64,000 nucleotides of DNA from Theobroma cacao (Eukaryota; Streptophyta; Magnoliopsida; Malvales; Malvaceae): contig NC_030859.1 of NCBI RefSeq assembly GCF_000208745.1, positions 5,982,034-6,046,033 of the forward strand. Reading direction: 5' to 3'. The position numbers and the translations under genes are program-made. Position 1 is the stretch's first letter, and each line of letters begins with the position of its first letter. This document shows positions 1 through 12,012 of this stretch, in pieces. Below the pieces are notes generated by a model. The model saw only the letters and a program-made list of their open reading frames with translations. It was not told the origin of the DNA and did not search any database.

Positions 1-1062
1 TTGTTTTACTATGCAGGCTGGATAAATAAATAAAAGCCACGTTATACTGTCAAAATTTTATTAAAATTGGTGGGTTTAGTCACTGCAGTGACTGGTTTCT
101 ATGGGATGCCTATTAGAAGGGCACGGTAAACCCGGTTTCATAGTTATTCCTGTTGTAGAGGCAATGAGGGTAACTCCCGGGGTAGTGTTAGAGTTCACTT
201 CACATCGAACCCCCACGTGAACGTGTAACTCGACCAACGCCAAGGAACGACTTGTTTTCAAAACTAGAATATGTTTAACATCTAAATATCTTAACAACCT
301 TGGCGGACTCGGTTAAATGCCTCGGCCAAGGTATCCCCAAAGACTAGATTTTGGCTTGAGCCATGTTTTTAATAAAGGTTATAAGCCTTGACAACTGTTC
401 TGGTAAATTACAAATGTTTTATGGTTTAAGAAAGAAATTGAAAACCTTATGAAATGGTTTGTGATTTGTTGTTTAAACTTGCCTCCATTTTACTCGCCTT
501 TAGATATTTATGATAATGTCTGTTTACTCATTGGGATTTCAAAATCTCACCCACCTCCTTTCCAAACATTTCAGGTCTGTGGTAGCTTGTAGATACCTTA
601 TTTTGTCGAGGATTCCAGTTGACATCTCTACCACACAGACAGTAGGTTTCTAGCAGCAACACTGGGTGTATTTTGGACCACTTATCATTGTAACCATTAT
701 TGTACATTATAGCTTAGTAAATTTTTGTATGTATGAATTTATTTTACTTACACATTACAAAATATTTCTTACACGTGTTTCTATAAATATTGTTTTACAT
801 AAAAATATTATATTTTAATCAATATTTTGAATAGTGATATTTATCTATAAATTCTTTTAAAAAAAATTTTCTTTGGATTTATTTGAGCCAGAAACGACCG
901 GTAATTGTTTTAAATGGAATGTTTAACAACGATTGCTCACAAGAAAGGAAAGAAACTGACATGTAAGCCTTGCGGGGTTCTTGTTGACATTTCGGGTAAT
1001 GAGTGTCAATCGGGACGTCGTGACGGTTGTCATGGGCCCAAAGGAGATTCCGGGTAGTGACA
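1..1062 (+). repeat. 5' LTR (3' part only) of the Ty3 element
   Basis: This aligns with the last 1.06 kb of the 3' LTR: window base 1 corresponds to about 7954. It ends in GTGACA at 1062, directly before the primer binding site. About 1.8 kb of this LTR lies upstream of the window. Small ORFs inside it are not genes. Confidence 0.92.
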
Positions 1063-1069
1063 ATTCAAT

Positions 1070-1081
1070 TGGTATCAGAGC
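1070..1081 (+). other. Primer binding site, initiator tRNA-Met
   Basis: The 12-mer TGGTATCAGAGC is complementary to the 3' end of plant initiator tRNA-Met and lies 8 bases after the LTR end. It is the minus-strand primer site for reverse transcription. Confidence 0.92.
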
Positions 1082-1263
1082 TTTTGGTTTAAAAGCTTAT
1101 GGTTTTGAAAGACGTTTTTGATTTTTTAAAGTTCTTGGATTTAAAGTTATTTTTAAAATAATTTACAATTTTAGTGTGGCCAAGTTAAGATTAGTTAGTT
1201 GCATGTAGTTGCATATAAAGTCTTAAGTTGTCTAAACCAATTTCGTTCTTTTTGTAGATCATT

Positions 1264-2460
1264 ATGCCTCCTCGACGTGAGCTACCACCTATTACTAGAT
1301 CTACCGGTAGAGGAAGAGGTCGCCCCAAACAAAGTCGACCGGATTCCATAGAAGAAGAGTTGGCTGCGTCTTCTTTTAGAGCAGTTCCTACTACTGAGTC
1401 TATTGACATTCTTGTACCTCCTCCACCACCTGTTGCTACTCCTAGCGTACCTGCCATGTCACCCGAGGTAGCTCAAGCATTAGTGGCTTTTCTCGCTGCT
1501 CTTACAAGCCAGGCTCAGGCTAGTCCAGTTCCACCCGTTGATTCCCCTATAACAGCCCCAGTACCACCACCTCCTATTCCACCCCAAACACCGGACGTCT
1601 CCATTTCTAAAAAGTTGAAGGAAGCTAGACAGTTAGGTTGCATCTCGTTTACTGGTGAGTTGGATGCGACCGTAACTAAGGATTGGGTTATTCAAGTATC
1701 AGAGACACTAGTAGATATGGGATTAGATGATGAGATGAAATTGAAGGTGGCTACACGGTTATTTGAGAAGAGAGCCCGTACCTGGTGGAATTTAGTAAAG
1801 TCTCGCTCTTTTATACCGTTGACTTGGACAGATTTCCTCTGAGAGTTTGATGGTCAGTACTACACCTATTTTCATCAAAAAGAGAAAAAGAGAGAATTTC
1901 TAAGTTTGAAACAAGGGAACATGACCATTGAGGAGTATGAAACTCGTTTTAACGAGCTGATGTTGTATGTACCTGAGTTAGTGAGATTGGAGTAAGATCA
2001 GGTAAACTACTTTGAGGAAGGACCCCGTAATGAGATATGAGAGCGTATGATAATGACTGGCAAGGAGTCGTATAAGGAAGTTGTGTAGATGGCCTTACGA
2101 GCTGAGAAGCTCGTCATTGAGAATAGACAAATCCGAGCTGAGTTCGCAAAGAGAAGGAATCCGCTTACGTTCCCGGGTCAGTCTTCAAAGAGAGGCAAAG
2201 ATTCGACATCTGCTGTAAGAAGTACTACCTCAGCGTCTGTGGCATCCACTAGACCTCCATCTCATCAGTCACAGTCGAGATCTTTTAGATTTGATCGGCC
2301 AGTGATGAGTAGTCAGGGGAGGACTTCAAGAGGATGGGACAAATGCTGTAATTGTGAAGGATTTCATGTTGGGTCATGTAAACAGCCTGTGAAGTGTTTT
2401 CAATGCGGCCAATATGAGCATATCAAGAGAGATTATCCTCAGTTGAGACGGGGTACAGTA
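1264..2460 (+). pseudogene. gag of the Ty3 element (broken)
   Basis: The reading frame opens at ATG 1264 with a proline-rich N terminus, followed by the retrotransposon gag capsid region around the RARTWW motif (about 1770) and a CCHC zinc knuckle near 2395-2440. In-frame stops occur at 1840, 1993, 2038 and 2086. The stops at 1840 and 2038 fit CGA to TGA changes and the one at 2086 fits CAG to TAG. The last cysteine of the zinc knuckle is a tyrosine (TAT at 2434), so nucleic-acid binding would also be impaired. It shares one frame with the downstream protease, as in many chromoviruses with a single gag-pol ORF. It cannot yield a full Gag protein. Confidence 0.9.
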
Positions 2461-2599
2461 GCTACTTCTACTCCTCAGACTTGTCCTAGTATACTGCGGA
2501 GAGACACTTCAGGATCACAGTTCAGACAAGGCCCAGTGATACGATCAAGCATGGGGAGTAATACCCCAGAGCAACCATCTTCCAGACCGCAACCCCAAC

Positions 2600-5500
2600 T
2601 TTCAACCAGGGCCTTTGTAGTGACTGAGGATGAAGCCCGAGTTAAACCTAGCATAGTGACAGGTACTATGATTGTGTTTGATAAAGATACACATGTTTTG
2701 ATAGATTTGGGCTCCGATAGATCATACGTGAGCATATCATTTGCATCATTCTCATATAAGAACCTGTCACCATTAAAGGAAGAGATTATAGTGCATACTC
2801 CTCTAGGCGAGCGGTTAGTAAGAAATACGTATTAGAGAGACTGTGGTATTAAAGTTGGGGAAGAAGAATTTATGGGTAATTTAATCCCTTTGGAGCTTCG
2901 GGACTTTGATTTAATCTTGGGTATGGATTGGTTGTCCACTCATCGAGCAAAGGTGGATTGTTTTAAGAAAGAAGTGATTTTCTAGAGTTCAAAGGGAGTA
3001 GAAGTGGTATTTACGGGGGAGCGTCAAGTATTACTGTTTTATGTAATCTCGACCCTCAAAGCTTTGAAATTGGTACGAAAGGGATATCCGACATACTTGG
3101 CTCACGTGATTGATATATCGAGGGAGTTAGAGAATGTCCCCGTAGTAAGTGAGTTCCTTGATGTATTTCCTAATGAATTACCGGGACTTCCTCCCGATCG
3201 TGAGTTTGAATTCACCATTGACTTAATTTCGGGTACTGCCCCTATCTTTATTCCTCCATATAGAATAGCTCCGGCAGAGTTGAAGGAGTTGAAAGTACAA
3301 TTGCAAGAGTTGGTGGACAAGGGTTTTATACGCCCTAGTATATCTCCGTGGGGAGCACCGATTTTATTTGTGAAAAAGAAAGACGGTACACTTCGGTTAT
3401 GTATCGATTATCGACAGCTTAACAGAATGACCATTAAGAACAAGTATCCGTTACCGAGGATTGATGATCTTTTTGATCAATTACAGGGAGCTACAGTGTT
3501 TTCTAAGGTTGATCTGAGGTCTGGGTATCATCAATTGAGGATTAAAGAATAGGATGTAACAGGATGTACCCAAGACAGCATTCAGGACTCGGTACGGTCA
3601 TTATGAGTTCTTGGTCATGCCTTTCGGGTTAACTAACGCACCGACAGCTTTTATGGATCTCATGAATAGGGTGTTCCACCCTTACTTGGACAAGTTTGTT
3701 ATTGTGTTCATTGATGACATACTGGTTTACTCGAGAGATAATGATGAGCACGCTGCCCACTTGCGTATAGTATTACAAACTTTGCGGGAAAGACAGTTGT
3801 ATGCAAAGTTTTCGAAGTGTGAGTTTTGGTTACAGGAAGTGGTATTCTTGGGACACGTAGTATCGAGAACTGGAATATATGTTGATCCTAAGAAAGTAGA
3901 GGCAATTTTACAATGGGAGCAACCTAAGACAGTGACGGAGATTCGTAGTTTCCTCGGATTAGTCGATTATTATCGGAGGTTTGTTCAAGGGTTTTCCTTA
4001 ATAGCAGCTCCTTTGACCCGTCTAACTCGTAAGGGAGTTAAGTTTGAGTGGGATGATGTTTGTGAGAATCGATTTCAGGAGCTAAAGAATCGGTTAACCT
4101 CCGCTCCCGTTTTAACATTTCCTATGAGTGGTAAGGGATTTGTGGTGTACAGTGACGCATCTAAGTTGGGGTTAGGGTGTGTGTTGATGCAGGATGAGAA
4201 AGTAATAGCTTATGCTTCCTGGCAGTTGAAGAAGCTTGAAGCAAATTACCCTACCCATGATTTAGAGTTAGCAGCAGTGGTGTTTGCTTTAAAAATCTGG
4301 AGGCATTACTTGTATGGTGAGCATTGTCGGATATTTACAGATCACAAGAGTTTAAAATATTTGCTCACCCAAAAAGAGCTTAATTTGAGGCAAAGGTGAT
4401 GGTTGGAGTTGATAAAAGATTATGACTTGGTGATAGACTATCATCCGTGAAAGGCGAACGTTGTAGCTGATGCCTTAAGTCGTAAGTCTTCATCGTCTTT
4501 AGCAGCACTTCAGAGTTGTTATTTTTCAGCATTATTAGAGATGAAATGTCTTGGGGTCCAGTTGAGAAATGGTGAGGATGGATCCTTATTGGCAAGCTTC
4601 ATTGTGCGACCTTCGTTACTTGATCAGATCAAGGACATTTAGAGATCTGATTATGAGTTAAGAAAAAAAATTCAAAAACTGACCGATGGGGGAGTCAGTG
4701 AGTTCAGATTTGGAGAGGATAACGTCTTGATGTTTAGAGACCGAGTTTGTGTTCTTGAGGAAAACCAGTTGAGACAGGCGATCATGGAAGAAGCCCATTC
4801 ATCTGCCTATGCATTACATCCCGGAAGCACCAAGATGTATAGGACTATCAGGGAGAATTATTGGTGGCTGGGTATGAAACGAGACATAGCAAAATTCGTA
4901 GCCAAGTGTCTCGTATGTCAGCAAGTTAAGGCGGAGCATCAGAGGCCAGCAGGTACTCTTCAGTCTTTACCTGTTCCCAAGTGGAAATAGGAGCATGTAA
5001 CTATGGATTTTGTTTTGGGACTACCGCGGACACAGAGGGAAAATGATGCAATTTGGGTGATCGTAGATCGGTTGACTAAGTCCGCTCACTTTTTAGCAGT
5101 CCATAGTACATACTCTATTGAGAAGCTGGCTCAGCTCTATATAGATGAGATTGTGAGGCTACATGGAGTTCCCGTTTCTATAGTGTCAGACCGAGATCCT
5201 TGATTCACTTCTCGATTCTGGCCAAAATTTCAAAAAGCTTTCGGAACCAAATTGAAATTTAGCACTGCTTTTCACCCACAGATGGATGGTCAATCCGAAA
5301 GGACTATTCAGACTTTGGAGGATATGCTACGGGTTTGTGTCATTGACTTTACTGGGAGTTGGGATAGACACTTGCCGTTAGTGGAGTTTGCATACAACAA
5401 CAGCTTCCAGTCTAGCATTGGTATGGCACCATACGAAGCTTTATATGGAAGGAAATGTCATACTCCACTTTGTTGGGATGAAGTGGGTGAAAGAAAGTTA

Positions 5501-6140
5501 GTTAGTGTGGAATTGATCGATCTAACTAATGACAAGATCAAGGTTATACCAGAGAGGCTAAAGGTAGCCCAAGATAGGCAGAAGAGCTATGCAGATAAAC
5601 GGAGAAAAGACTTGGAGTTTGAGGTCGATGATAGAGTTTTTCTTAAGGTGTCTCCTTGGAAAGGTAATAATTTGAATACTTTGTGGTATTAAGTTTTATT
5701 TGATTATATTATTATGGTAAATTATGATATCTTGTTGGATAATGAAAGGTGTGATTCGATTTGCGAAGCGGGAAAAGCTTAACCCGAGGTATATTGGACC
5801 ATTCCGAATCATTGAGAGAATTGGACCAGTGGCTTATCGGTTAGAACTACCTCCGGAGTTAGATCGGATCCACAACATTTTCCATGTCTCCATGCTTACG
5901 AAATATGTACCAGATCCCTCTCACATCCTCAAAGCACCTCCGATCGAGTTGCATGACGATTTGAAGTTTGAGGTGCAACCTGTGAGTATCTTGGATCGAA
6001 AGGATCGAGTACTGAGAAACAAGAGTATTTCAATGGTCAAAGTGTTGTGGAAAAGTGCTCGAATGGAGGAAATAACATGGGAAGTAAAGCATCAGATGAG
6101 GAACCAATACCCGCATCTATTTGTCGAATCTGGTAAGTGA
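2600..6140 (+). pseudogene. pol of the Ty3 element: PR-RT-RH-INT-chromodomain (broken)
   Basis: Domains in order: aspartic protease near 2690-2760, where the active-site triad reads D-L-G instead of D-S/T-G; reverse transcriptase 3150-3900 with the FIDD catalytic motif at about 3708; RNase H 4130-4480; integrase with the H2C2 finger (4795-4925) and DDE core (first Asp near 5005, second near 5190, Glu near 5300); then a chromodomain-like tail 5960-6125. Stops at 2833, 2983, 3550, 4397, 4447, 4640, 4988 and 5201. A 10-bp tandem duplication at 3551-3570 shifts the frame in RT, and an 85-bp insertion at about 5664-5748 shifts it in integrase. Protein-level similarity is still strong throughout, so the decay is by point changes and two small insertions, not by deletion. 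Confidence 0.92.
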
Positions 6141-6166
6141 AATTTTGAGGTCAAAATTTTATTTTT

Positions 6167-6179
6167 AGGGGGGTAGAAT
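6167..6179 (+). other. Polypurine tract of the Ty3 element
   Basis: A purine-rich run, AGGGGGG followed by TAGAAT, abuts the TG that starts the 3' LTR at 6180. This is the expected plus-strand primer of an LTR retrotransposon. Confidence 0.85.
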
Positions 6180-9012
6180 TGTCAAACTCGACCCTATAAA
6201 TATATGTCATGACATACATGCACTGAGTAACATGTTATTACGTTAGGAAAGTCCCTAAAAATAGACAAAACCCGGTATTGTACCTAACGGTACACTTGAG
6301 TTGATTTAACCTCGAACTAGTTCAAATAGGAATTGTAGGATGAAATTTAATATTTTATAGTCTAGGAATGACTAAAAATGATTGTTCGGAGTTCGAGGGT
6401 TCATTTGGGATAAAATTGGAAATTTTGATGTTTAGGGGTAAAATCGTAATTTTTCCACCCATTGACAAAATTTGATATTTTGAGAGAATTTAGATCAAAT
6501 TTGACAAATTGGAGAATGGTATGAGCATAAGGGATGAAAAATATGCCTATGGGCAATTTTTCAGTTTTTGGGGAAAAAATGTAATTTTTGACTTTTACGA
6601 GGGCAAATGTGTAAATTTTAAAAATTACTCCACTAAGACTTTGGATAAGTCTGAGAATTTTATCTAAGCTATGGATATGTGGGACAAGTGTATGGTGAAA
6701 ATTTGGAAACAAATGGATGAAATTTTAAAAACGGACCAATGGGAAAGTGACACATGGTATTTTTTTAATGGTTTAATATTATTTTAATGAAAAGTCAGCC
6801 CATTTAAGCCCCATTTTAAGTGATGGCCGGCCATAAGGAAGAACAAGAGAGGAAATAGAGAGGAAAGGAAGAAAAAAAGAAAAACCAAAGAGAAACAAGA
6901 AAATTCAAAGGGAAATTCGCGGTTTTCGACCGTTTACGCGTCTAACGGTAAGATTTTTCGATTTTAGCTTGATTTCTACCTTTCCTATGCCTTTATTTCC
7001 ATTTAGCATGCTTGAGGAGAGAGATCAAAAAGTGATATCAAGGGCTGGACGAAATTCTAGGGGAGAGAAATTGAAATTTTTAGGTTTTGATTTTTAGTTA
7101 AATTGATAGTTTTAGTTAGTTAAATGTGTTTAGAAATTAAATTGGGCAAGAAATCATTAAATTTTCACAATACCCACTCTTGGCTGGATGCTCAATGCTG
7201 TACAATGATGATGAATTGATTTTATTCTAAGGGAAATGAAGAGAAAATGATGAAAAACGATTAAACGTGATAGAAAAACAAAGTAGAAAATTAACCGAGT
7301 TAATGTCCCATTTTTGGCCGAATTTTCCAAGGAAGGGAGTGAGCTGATTTTGTTGTTTTTAGAAGGTTATTGGCTGATATTTAATGGTTAGAAATGTTGG
7401 AGAGAGAATGGGATGATTTAGAGCTAAAATGGAGCGCGTTAGCAATTTATCGGGCAAAGTGCCAAAAATAGGTTAATACCGCGTTTAAGCCGTTTTAGGC
7501 TATTGCATTTCATACCATGCATTAGTATAGGATTTAAGTTAATTATATAGTGATTTAGCATCAATGTGATGAATTGTGTAAATTTTTGTAATGTGTCTAG
7601 GAGGAGAGCCTTCCGGAAAAGGCAAAGAAGTCGTACCCGACGAGTAGTGATCGGGGCGCTTAGAAAGCTTTTAGTTTGTACAAACGGTGAGTAAACTTAT
7701 TATTATTGTAAATTATCTAGAGTTTATTTTAAATGCCCTTTATGTATTTTATGAAATGAGAACGAGATTAAAACGGGATTTTTGATGTTTTAGGAATAAA
7801 TGTGACAAATAAAAATATATTGTATTGATTATGAAATTGAGTAATTGGAGGCTGCAAATTGACTTGAAAAATATATATTTTCCTAGGAATGGCTTATGAG
7901 AAATGAGTATATGTGGCTATATTTTGTGAGTGCATTTGGGAAATTTATGTAAGTTGGTTTTACTATGCAGGCTGGATAAATAAATAAAAGCCACGTTATA
8001 CTGTCGAAATTTTATTAAAATTGGTGGGTTAGTCACTGCAGTGACGGGTTTCCGTGGACTGCCTATTAGAGGGGCACGGTAAACCCAGTTATATAGTTAC
8101 TCCGGTTGTAGAGGCGAGGAGGGTAACTCCCGGGGTAGTATTAGAGCTCACTTCACGTCGAACCCCCACGTGAATGTGTAACTCGGCCAACGCCAAGGGA
8201 CGGCTGGTTTTAAAAATAAAAATGTGTTTCACGTGTGAATATTTTAACACCCTTGGCGGACTCGGTTAGATGCCTCGGCCAAGGTATCCCCGAGGATTAG
8301 TTTTGGCTTGAGCCTTGTTTTAATAAAAGACATAAGCCTTAACAATTGTTTTGGTAAATTACAAATATTTTATGGTTTAAGAAATAAATTGAAAACATTA
8401 TGAAATGGGTTGTAATTTGTTGTTTAAACTTGCCTCCATTTTACTCGCCTTTAGATATTTATGATAATGTCTGTTTACTCATTGGGATTGCAAAATCTCA
8501 CCCACCTCCTTTCCAAACATTTCAGGTCTGTGGTAGCTTGTAGATACCCTATTTTGTCGAGGATTCCAGTTGACATCTCTACCACACAGACAGTAGGTTT
8601 CTAGCACCAACACTAGGTGTATTTTGGGCCACTTGTCATTGTAACCATTATTGTACATTATAACTTAGTAAATTTTTGTTTGTATGAATTTATTTTACTT
8701 ACACATTACAAAAGATTTCTTACACGTGTTTCTATAAATATTGTTTTATATAAAAATGCTATATTTTAATCAATATTTTGAATAGTGATATTTGTCTATA
8801 AATCCTTTTAAAAAAAATTTCTTTGGATTTATTTAAGCCAGAAATGACCAATAATTGTTTTAAATGGAATGTTTAACAACGATTGCTCACAAGAAAGGAA
8901 AGAAACTGATATGTAAGCCTTGCAGAGTTCCTGTTGATATTCTGGGTAATGAGTGTCAATCGAGACGTCGCAGCAGTTTTCATGGGCCCAAGGGAGGTTC
9001 CGGGTCGTGACA
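6180..9012 (+). repeat. 3' LTR of the Ty3 element (2.83 kb)
   Basis: It starts TGTCA and ends TGACA. Its last 1.06 kb repeat the window start. It is related along its length to the solo LTRs at 17389-20339, 22318-25272 and 56079-58800: shared blocks include the stretch with the cacgtg motif of the AACCCCCACGTG segment and the terminal CGGGTCGTGACA. No gene is present inside. Confidence 0.93.
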
Positions 9013-9837
9013 TAAGAAGTGTTTTGAGGCCCAAACATCAAATATCACCCTTCAAATTGCCATTCTCACAGCATTACATTTAATCATCTTCCAACGTAAT
9101 TTTTTTCTATTTTCAAGCCATAACTAAGCAAAGTGACCTTTATAAAAATTGTAGTTCTATCTCTTAATTTTCCAGTGGCTTAAGAATCGTATCATTTGGA
9201 CATTTGAAGTGAGTGTTATGATCAAAATACTAAAGTAGGTACATGTAGGATTTTTGGGTCCTTCAAACACTTTCTTTCCAAAATTAAGCCTTATTCTTTT
9301 AAATCTTACAAAAGTATAAAAACTAATAAATAACAGCCAAATTAAAGTAAATAAACATTTTCTCAAAAAAAAAGTAAACAAAAATAAAATTAAAATAACT
9401 TAATAAAAATAATCTAATTAGAAAAATAACTAAAAGTAACTAAATTCTAGTTAAAAATTAAAGACTTAGCTATTATTTAAGAACAAAATGGGACTAAAAT
9501 AATTCTATAAAATAAAATTATCAAATTCTATCATAGAGATTAATTGAAATAATTATTAATTTGACAATAAATAATTTATTATGCTAAATAGATATAAACA
9601 CAATAAGAAAATCAAATAAATAATTATGTAAAAGAAAGGAATTAGCCTCAAAAGGGGCCATTTTGGATTGAAAATTAAGCTATCCAAACAAAATTAAATA
9701 TGTACTTAATTGGACTTATATTTTAATTTATTTAGAGTTAAGCCCAAACAAAAATTAAGCTAAAGTAAACTAAAAAGATATAGTTAATTCAAAATTAAGA
9801 ATCAAATTAAACTATATGATTATTGCAACTTGATTTG
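9013..9837. other. AT-rich spacer, nothing recognised
   Basis: AT-rich DNA without a supportable ORF or repeat structure. It begins with the presumed target duplication TAAGA of the Ty3 element. Confidence 0.6.
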
Positions 9838-10195
9838 CAGGGATCTCAACATCATTGCCGTGGGGCACCAGATTGAAGATTGCCATTGGAGCTGCGAAAG
9901 GGCTTGCATTCTTGCATGGGGCTGAGAATCTTGTCATTTATCACTACTTCAAAACTTCCAATATCTTGCTTGATTCTATGTGTACTTTGTACTGTGTTAT
10001 AATTATTCTTTCTAATTTATCAGGAACATAGCTCTATGCGTATATATGCAAGACCACCCTTTGCTCCTTTGCTCTTAGTTAGTTTTGTGTATTAATTTAT
10101 ATGGCAAGATTTTACAGCCAAATTATCAGATTTTGGACTTGGCGACTTGCCAAGATGGGGGCTGAGGGATCAGACACGCACGTTCAACAAGACAG
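9838..10195 (+). pseudogene. Receptor-like cytoplasmic kinase (RLCK VII / PBL type) fragment
   Basis: Two coding blocks of a Ser/Thr kinase catalytic core remain. The first (9847-9977) encodes a segment around [20 protein letters not shown] and ends in [10 protein letters not shown], the classic RLCK-VII catalytic loop. The second (10108-10192) holds DFTAKLSDFGL, the DFG activation-loop start, and after a frame change the G.EGSDTHV segment. The gap between them fits the intron often found after NILLD. The catalytic loop reads VIYHYFK where active kinases have VIYRDFK, so the catalytic aspartate is lost, and no N lobe or C lobe is nearby. It is a short, dead fragment followed within 60 bases by a beta-glucosidase fragment. 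Confidence 0.8.
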
Positions 10196-10226
10196 TTTAA
10201 CGGAAAATATTAATGTTAATTGTTAG

Positions 10227-10490
<264 letters not shown>

Positions 10491-10939
10491 ACAGTATTTC
10501 AGAAGCATCTAACTTTCTTGTTCAAATGTCTGGTGAAGTTTAGAGGAATCCTGCACTCTGGAAAGGCTTCTCCTCCACAAGGCTTTGGTGATCTAAATTT
10601 ACTCTGATGTAATTAGAAGCATATCAGTACAGTTCAGGTAGTTTTAGCAGTTCTTCCCAGTTGGAGTTGTAGCTCCAGAACCAATATGTTAAATGTTAAG
10701 CATCATAAAGTTATAATGAATGATGGGTTTTCGCGTTGTTAATTCGAGTATTTTGTAAATTACTATATTATCAATCCATGCATGATAATTATTAAAAAAA
10801 AAATATCGAGCAATGGTGTTAAAAATTAAGTAGCATTTATAAGCGTGGTTGAAAAAAAGAAACCTTAAGCATAACTAATTATTTGATTACAATTATTATA
10901 ATTTATTTCTGCAAGTCTGTCACAATTTATAAAGTTCAA

Positions 10940-11290
10940 ACGTGTCATAACCATACAGATGAAAGAGTCTCCGTCATTCCTACTTGTGCTTTTATTGCGT
11001 TAGTGACATCAGTATAATTTTGCCCTCCTTAATTTGTAATTTTTGAAACCAGTTTTCAAATGAGTTCTCAAATATGGATTCATTACCGTTGAAAAATACC
11101 AAAACGGGCTTTTATTTTGGCATTTCCTGGTTTTGCCATTCCTAATCCATAGGAAAGGAAAGGGTGGGCCACCATCTATTCATGTCAATTCGAAATTACG
11201 AATAACACAATATCCACTCGGCAAAGTTTGAACCATCCTAGATGGTTCTGAGCGGGATAAAAATCAATTAATAAAAATATGAATTAAGTA
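10940..11290 (-). pseudogene. T2 ribonuclease (S-RNase-like) fragment, internally deleted
   Basis: Read on the minus strand from about 11290, a hydrophobic signal-peptide remnant ends in P-A-Q-N-H-L, matching S-A-Q-D-H-L of the larger RNase copy at 14641-16018. The similarity continues to the GYC-like segment, then jumps directly to the exon-2 segment (MDRWWPT-like) of the other copy. So the end of exon 1 with the HGLWP box and the whole intron are missing, the join falling at a short shared stretch (AATTTCGA). Several stops follow. The downstream flank (10800-10940) also resembles the downstream flank of the larger copy (14470-14640), which makes this a duplicated segment and not an isolated exon. 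Confidence 0.72.
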
Positions 11291-12012
11291 ATACACAATA
11301 CTTAGACTCCAAACTTCATCTATACATGCATCATGACAATTGAATGAATTAGATATATTTTTTTTAATATAGGAATATATTATCTAATCTTTATTTCTCA
11401 ACATATACATAATCCTCCAATATTTTAATGCTCATATATGTCAGTTAAGTCTTTTTTTTCATTAAACAATCATGAATTTTTTTTTTTGTGTAGCCAAAAA
11501 GGATTTGTATTAATAACATTAAATAAATTCAAGAAGAGTTCAATCAGAGCATTGAACAAAACTGCGAAAATCAAAAAAACAAAAAAAAAGAAAAGAGAAA
11601 ATCCTAACAGAGGATGAGACGAGCGTTACAAGAAAAAAACCGAGCCCACACATAAGCAGAAAAACAGCAAATAACTCCCAAAATAAATTAATAAGCATTC
11701 AATGACAACTTCTCAATAACTTTTGTAACCGTACAGGTTTGTTGCTTTTTTTCTTTGTTTTGTTTTTATTTATATACACATGTAGAATTGTTGATTGTCT
11801 TTTCGTTAAGCCTTCATCCAATTTTCTGTATTGTATATCAACTTCAAATGAAAAATATGTTTCTAGATCCCGAGAAGGTGGTATAAGAGAAAAGAATGCC
11901 ATCAAATTAAAGTCAAATACATAAATTTGACATCAATTAAGTTTTGATAATCTGATTTCTGTCAATTTTGGGTTTGGTAGCAGATTGGGATAGAGACAGG
12001 AAGAGAAAAGAA
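11291..12012. other. Spacer upstream of the F-box gene
   Basis: No gene is supported here. At about 11474-11690 a T-run followed by sequence reading, on the minus strand, toward a poly(A)-like end resembles the 3' tail of a short LINE or other retroposed sequence, but no coding part is visible. The final 100 bases should contain the F-box gene promoter and 5' leader; I could not assign a TATA box with confidence. Confidence 0.4.

Larger units (their letters stand above)
1..9012 (+). mobile_element. Degenerate Ty3/Gypsy chromovirus (Tekay/Del type)
   Basis: An LTR retrotransposon with the order LTR, tRNA-Met primer site, gag, protease, reverse transcriptase, RNase H, integrase, chromodomain-like tail, polypurine tract, LTR. 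RT before integrase makes it Ty3/Gypsy; the C-terminal chromodomain-like segment and initiator-Met primer site point to the Tekay/Del chromoviruses. The 5' LTR starts outside the window. The 3' LTR runs from TGTCA to TGACA. By eye the two LTRs differ at about one base in ten over the first 270 shared bases, and gag-pol carries at least ten stops and two frame changes, so it is an old, dead copy. The base pairs after the 3' LTR (TAAGA) should be one half of the 5-bp target duplication; the other half is outside the window. Confidence 0.93.

Noticed and set aside
76..297. ORF in the 5' LTR
   Set aside because: It lies in LTR sequence repeated at 8030-8250 where the frame is not kept.
1191..1457. 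Minus-strand ORF over the gag start
   Set aside because: It is the shadow of the proline-rich gag coding sequence on the other strand.
5664..5748. The 85-bp insertion as a proven intron
   Set aside because: GT...AG borders can arise by chance, and the flanking 7-bp repeat fits insertion equally well; no transcript evidence is available.
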